Assembly (NCBI GenBank): GCA_004369045.1
Contig: ML213505.1
Location: 1,547,849-1,611,848, forward strand
Direction: 5' to 3'
From: Heliocybe sulcata
Taxonomy: Eukaryota; Basidiomycota; Agaricomycetes; Gloeophyllales; Gloeophyllaceae
Length of the DNA stretch: 64,000 nucleotides
Shown piece by piece: positions 62,981-64,000 of the stretch. Within the stretch, counting starts at the first letter, position 1. Each line of letters starts with the position of its first letter. The translations under genes and the position numbers were made by a program. The notes under the pieces are model-generated. The model saw only the letters and a program-made list of their open reading frames with translations, made no database searches and was not told the DNA's origin.

Positions 62981-64000
62981 AAAGGGCCGGGTTCCAGCGC
63001 AGCGGACGTCCGCCTTCAGTCCCGGCGCATATGCCATGAGCTCTGCGACGCATGTGGCTGTTAGGCTGGTAACGCCGGCAACGCGAGGGAGGGGGAACAC
63101 AGGTCATAGTGCTAAGTATAATACTCGCAGTGAGAGTAATTGACTGCCCGCTGTTCCTCTGCTATATTTGATTGCACAGTACGCTTTGCTCTGATGTCGC
63201 TTTCTTGTATACAGCATTTGTCAGAAGAGCCTTGGGACCTCCATTTTATCATCGTTGCGGGCTGACAGTTCGCATCTTTCATCCTCGTGCCTCTATGGAC
63301 ACCGCCCAGCCGTGGACGTCGAGGACAGAATTCCGAATGGCGCTGCGCCACTTGGACGCCCAGGTATCACCCCATTGACCTAATCTAGCGACAAGCCTCT
63401 AGCTATGTGAGAACGCCCAGGTCTTTCCGCACCATGCTTTAAGTTGTAGGCTCGGGAATACCTGATAGTGTCTGGTCGAGAACATCCGGAAGCTTCCGTG
63501 TTTCCAATACTCCAGGCGACGGTCTCGTATTCCAGTAAACACTCTTCTTGGGGCTGGACGAGAGATGGCCTTCAACCATGCCCAGGATCTCTCAACCTGC
63601 GAATTGTCCCAGGATCTCTGCATCCTTTTGCTCCGTGAATGATGCACAGGAATCCGCATTCGACGTCTGCCTTGTCTAGGTTCACGACATGCCATACCAC
63701 CTGTATTCGGAATTGGCGGTTGCCGACATGGAAACGTCCCTGGGGGCATGATATGTGGCCTGGCGCTGGGTCTGGCATCAGTCGAGACGCTTTGTCTCAA
63801 GTTCTGTGGCCTGGTCTACGTTCGTCGGCTGACGAGAGATATCTCAGGCTCGCAGGTTGGTTTTCCTTCAGGATGGGTGACCGCTCGTGTTGCCTGGGCC
63901 CTAGAGGGTACTCAGCCTGTCGTGGGTGCTTGGCTTGATCTCATGTCTATTTAGAGTGCCTGAGATAGACGCCCGGCTGGTCTCAACACAGCATCTTGAT
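62981..64000. other. Right-edge region without a recognised gene
   Basis: The last kilobase has overlapping open frames on both strands (up to 133 codons on the minus strand at 63399-63800) but no family signature and no clear splice chain. It may hold part of a gene that continues beyond the window. No repeat is recognised. Confidence 0.4.

Noticed and set aside
63399-63954. Overlapping open frames on both strands at the right edge
   Set aside because: None shows a family signature, splice chain or distinctive composition; they cannot be told from chance without the next kilobases.

Overview
The window is nuclear DNA of a filamentous basidiomycete, most likely an Agaricomycete. Genes are dense, lie on both strands and carry many short introns (about 50-70 bases). 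The proteins I could rebuild across introns are typical basidiomycete orthologues of eukaryotic housekeeping factors. I see no rRNA, tRNA, CRISPR array or intact transposon, and no prokaryotic-type operon. Coordinates are outer CDS limits; exons were read by eye from splice sites and family similarity.

Layout. 1-1.4 kb: a small degenerate repeat array. 1.4-16.6 kb: SHQ1 (-), anthranilate synthase component I (+), mitochondrial ribosomal protein uS2m (-), ribosome-associated Hsp70 Ssb (+), a proline-iminopeptidase-like protein that lacks its nucleophile (+), RFC2 (-), CAF-1 large subunit (+) and Spc24 (-). 17-23.9 kb: an MDR oxidoreductase (-), exportin CRM1 (+) and the PUA protein Tma20/MCT-1 (+). 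23.9-27.5 kb: a poorly coding stretch and an acidic orphan gene (-) with a possible bZIP/TATA promoter. 27.5-38.9 kb: CDC27/APC3 (-), TCP1/CCT1 (-), two unknown proteins (33.3-34.2 kb -, 34.7-36.0 kb +), an MIT-domain Atg38/NRBF2-like protein (+) and MOG1 (-). 38.9-41 kb: no recognised gene. 41-49.8 kb: a TmpA-like membrane protein (+), a membrane-anchored ERI1-like exonuclease (-), CMS1 (+) and SF3A1 (+). 50-64 kb: a Ser/Pro-rich orphan (-), a decayed copy of a tail-anchored E2 gene, a giant BEACH-WD40 gene (-), the intact E2 gene (-), mitochondrial mS37/Mrp10 (+) and a final kilobase with no recognised gene.

Functional groupings. RFC2 and CAF-1 both act through PCNA and share a 181-bp divergent promoter with two MCB-type ACGCGT sites. 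Spc24, CDC27, CRM1 and MOG1 serve chromosome segregation and nuclear transport. Ssb, TCP1, Tma20, SHQ1 and CMS1 serve translation, folding or RNP assembly. I did not find a convincing new multi-gene system. The most interesting signals are fine structure: overlapping convergent coding ends, a likely pseudo-hydrolase, GC-AG introns, a 12-nt microexon, a stop codon isolated in its own exon, a membrane-anchored ERI1 homologue, and a partial E2 duplication flanking the BEACH gene.
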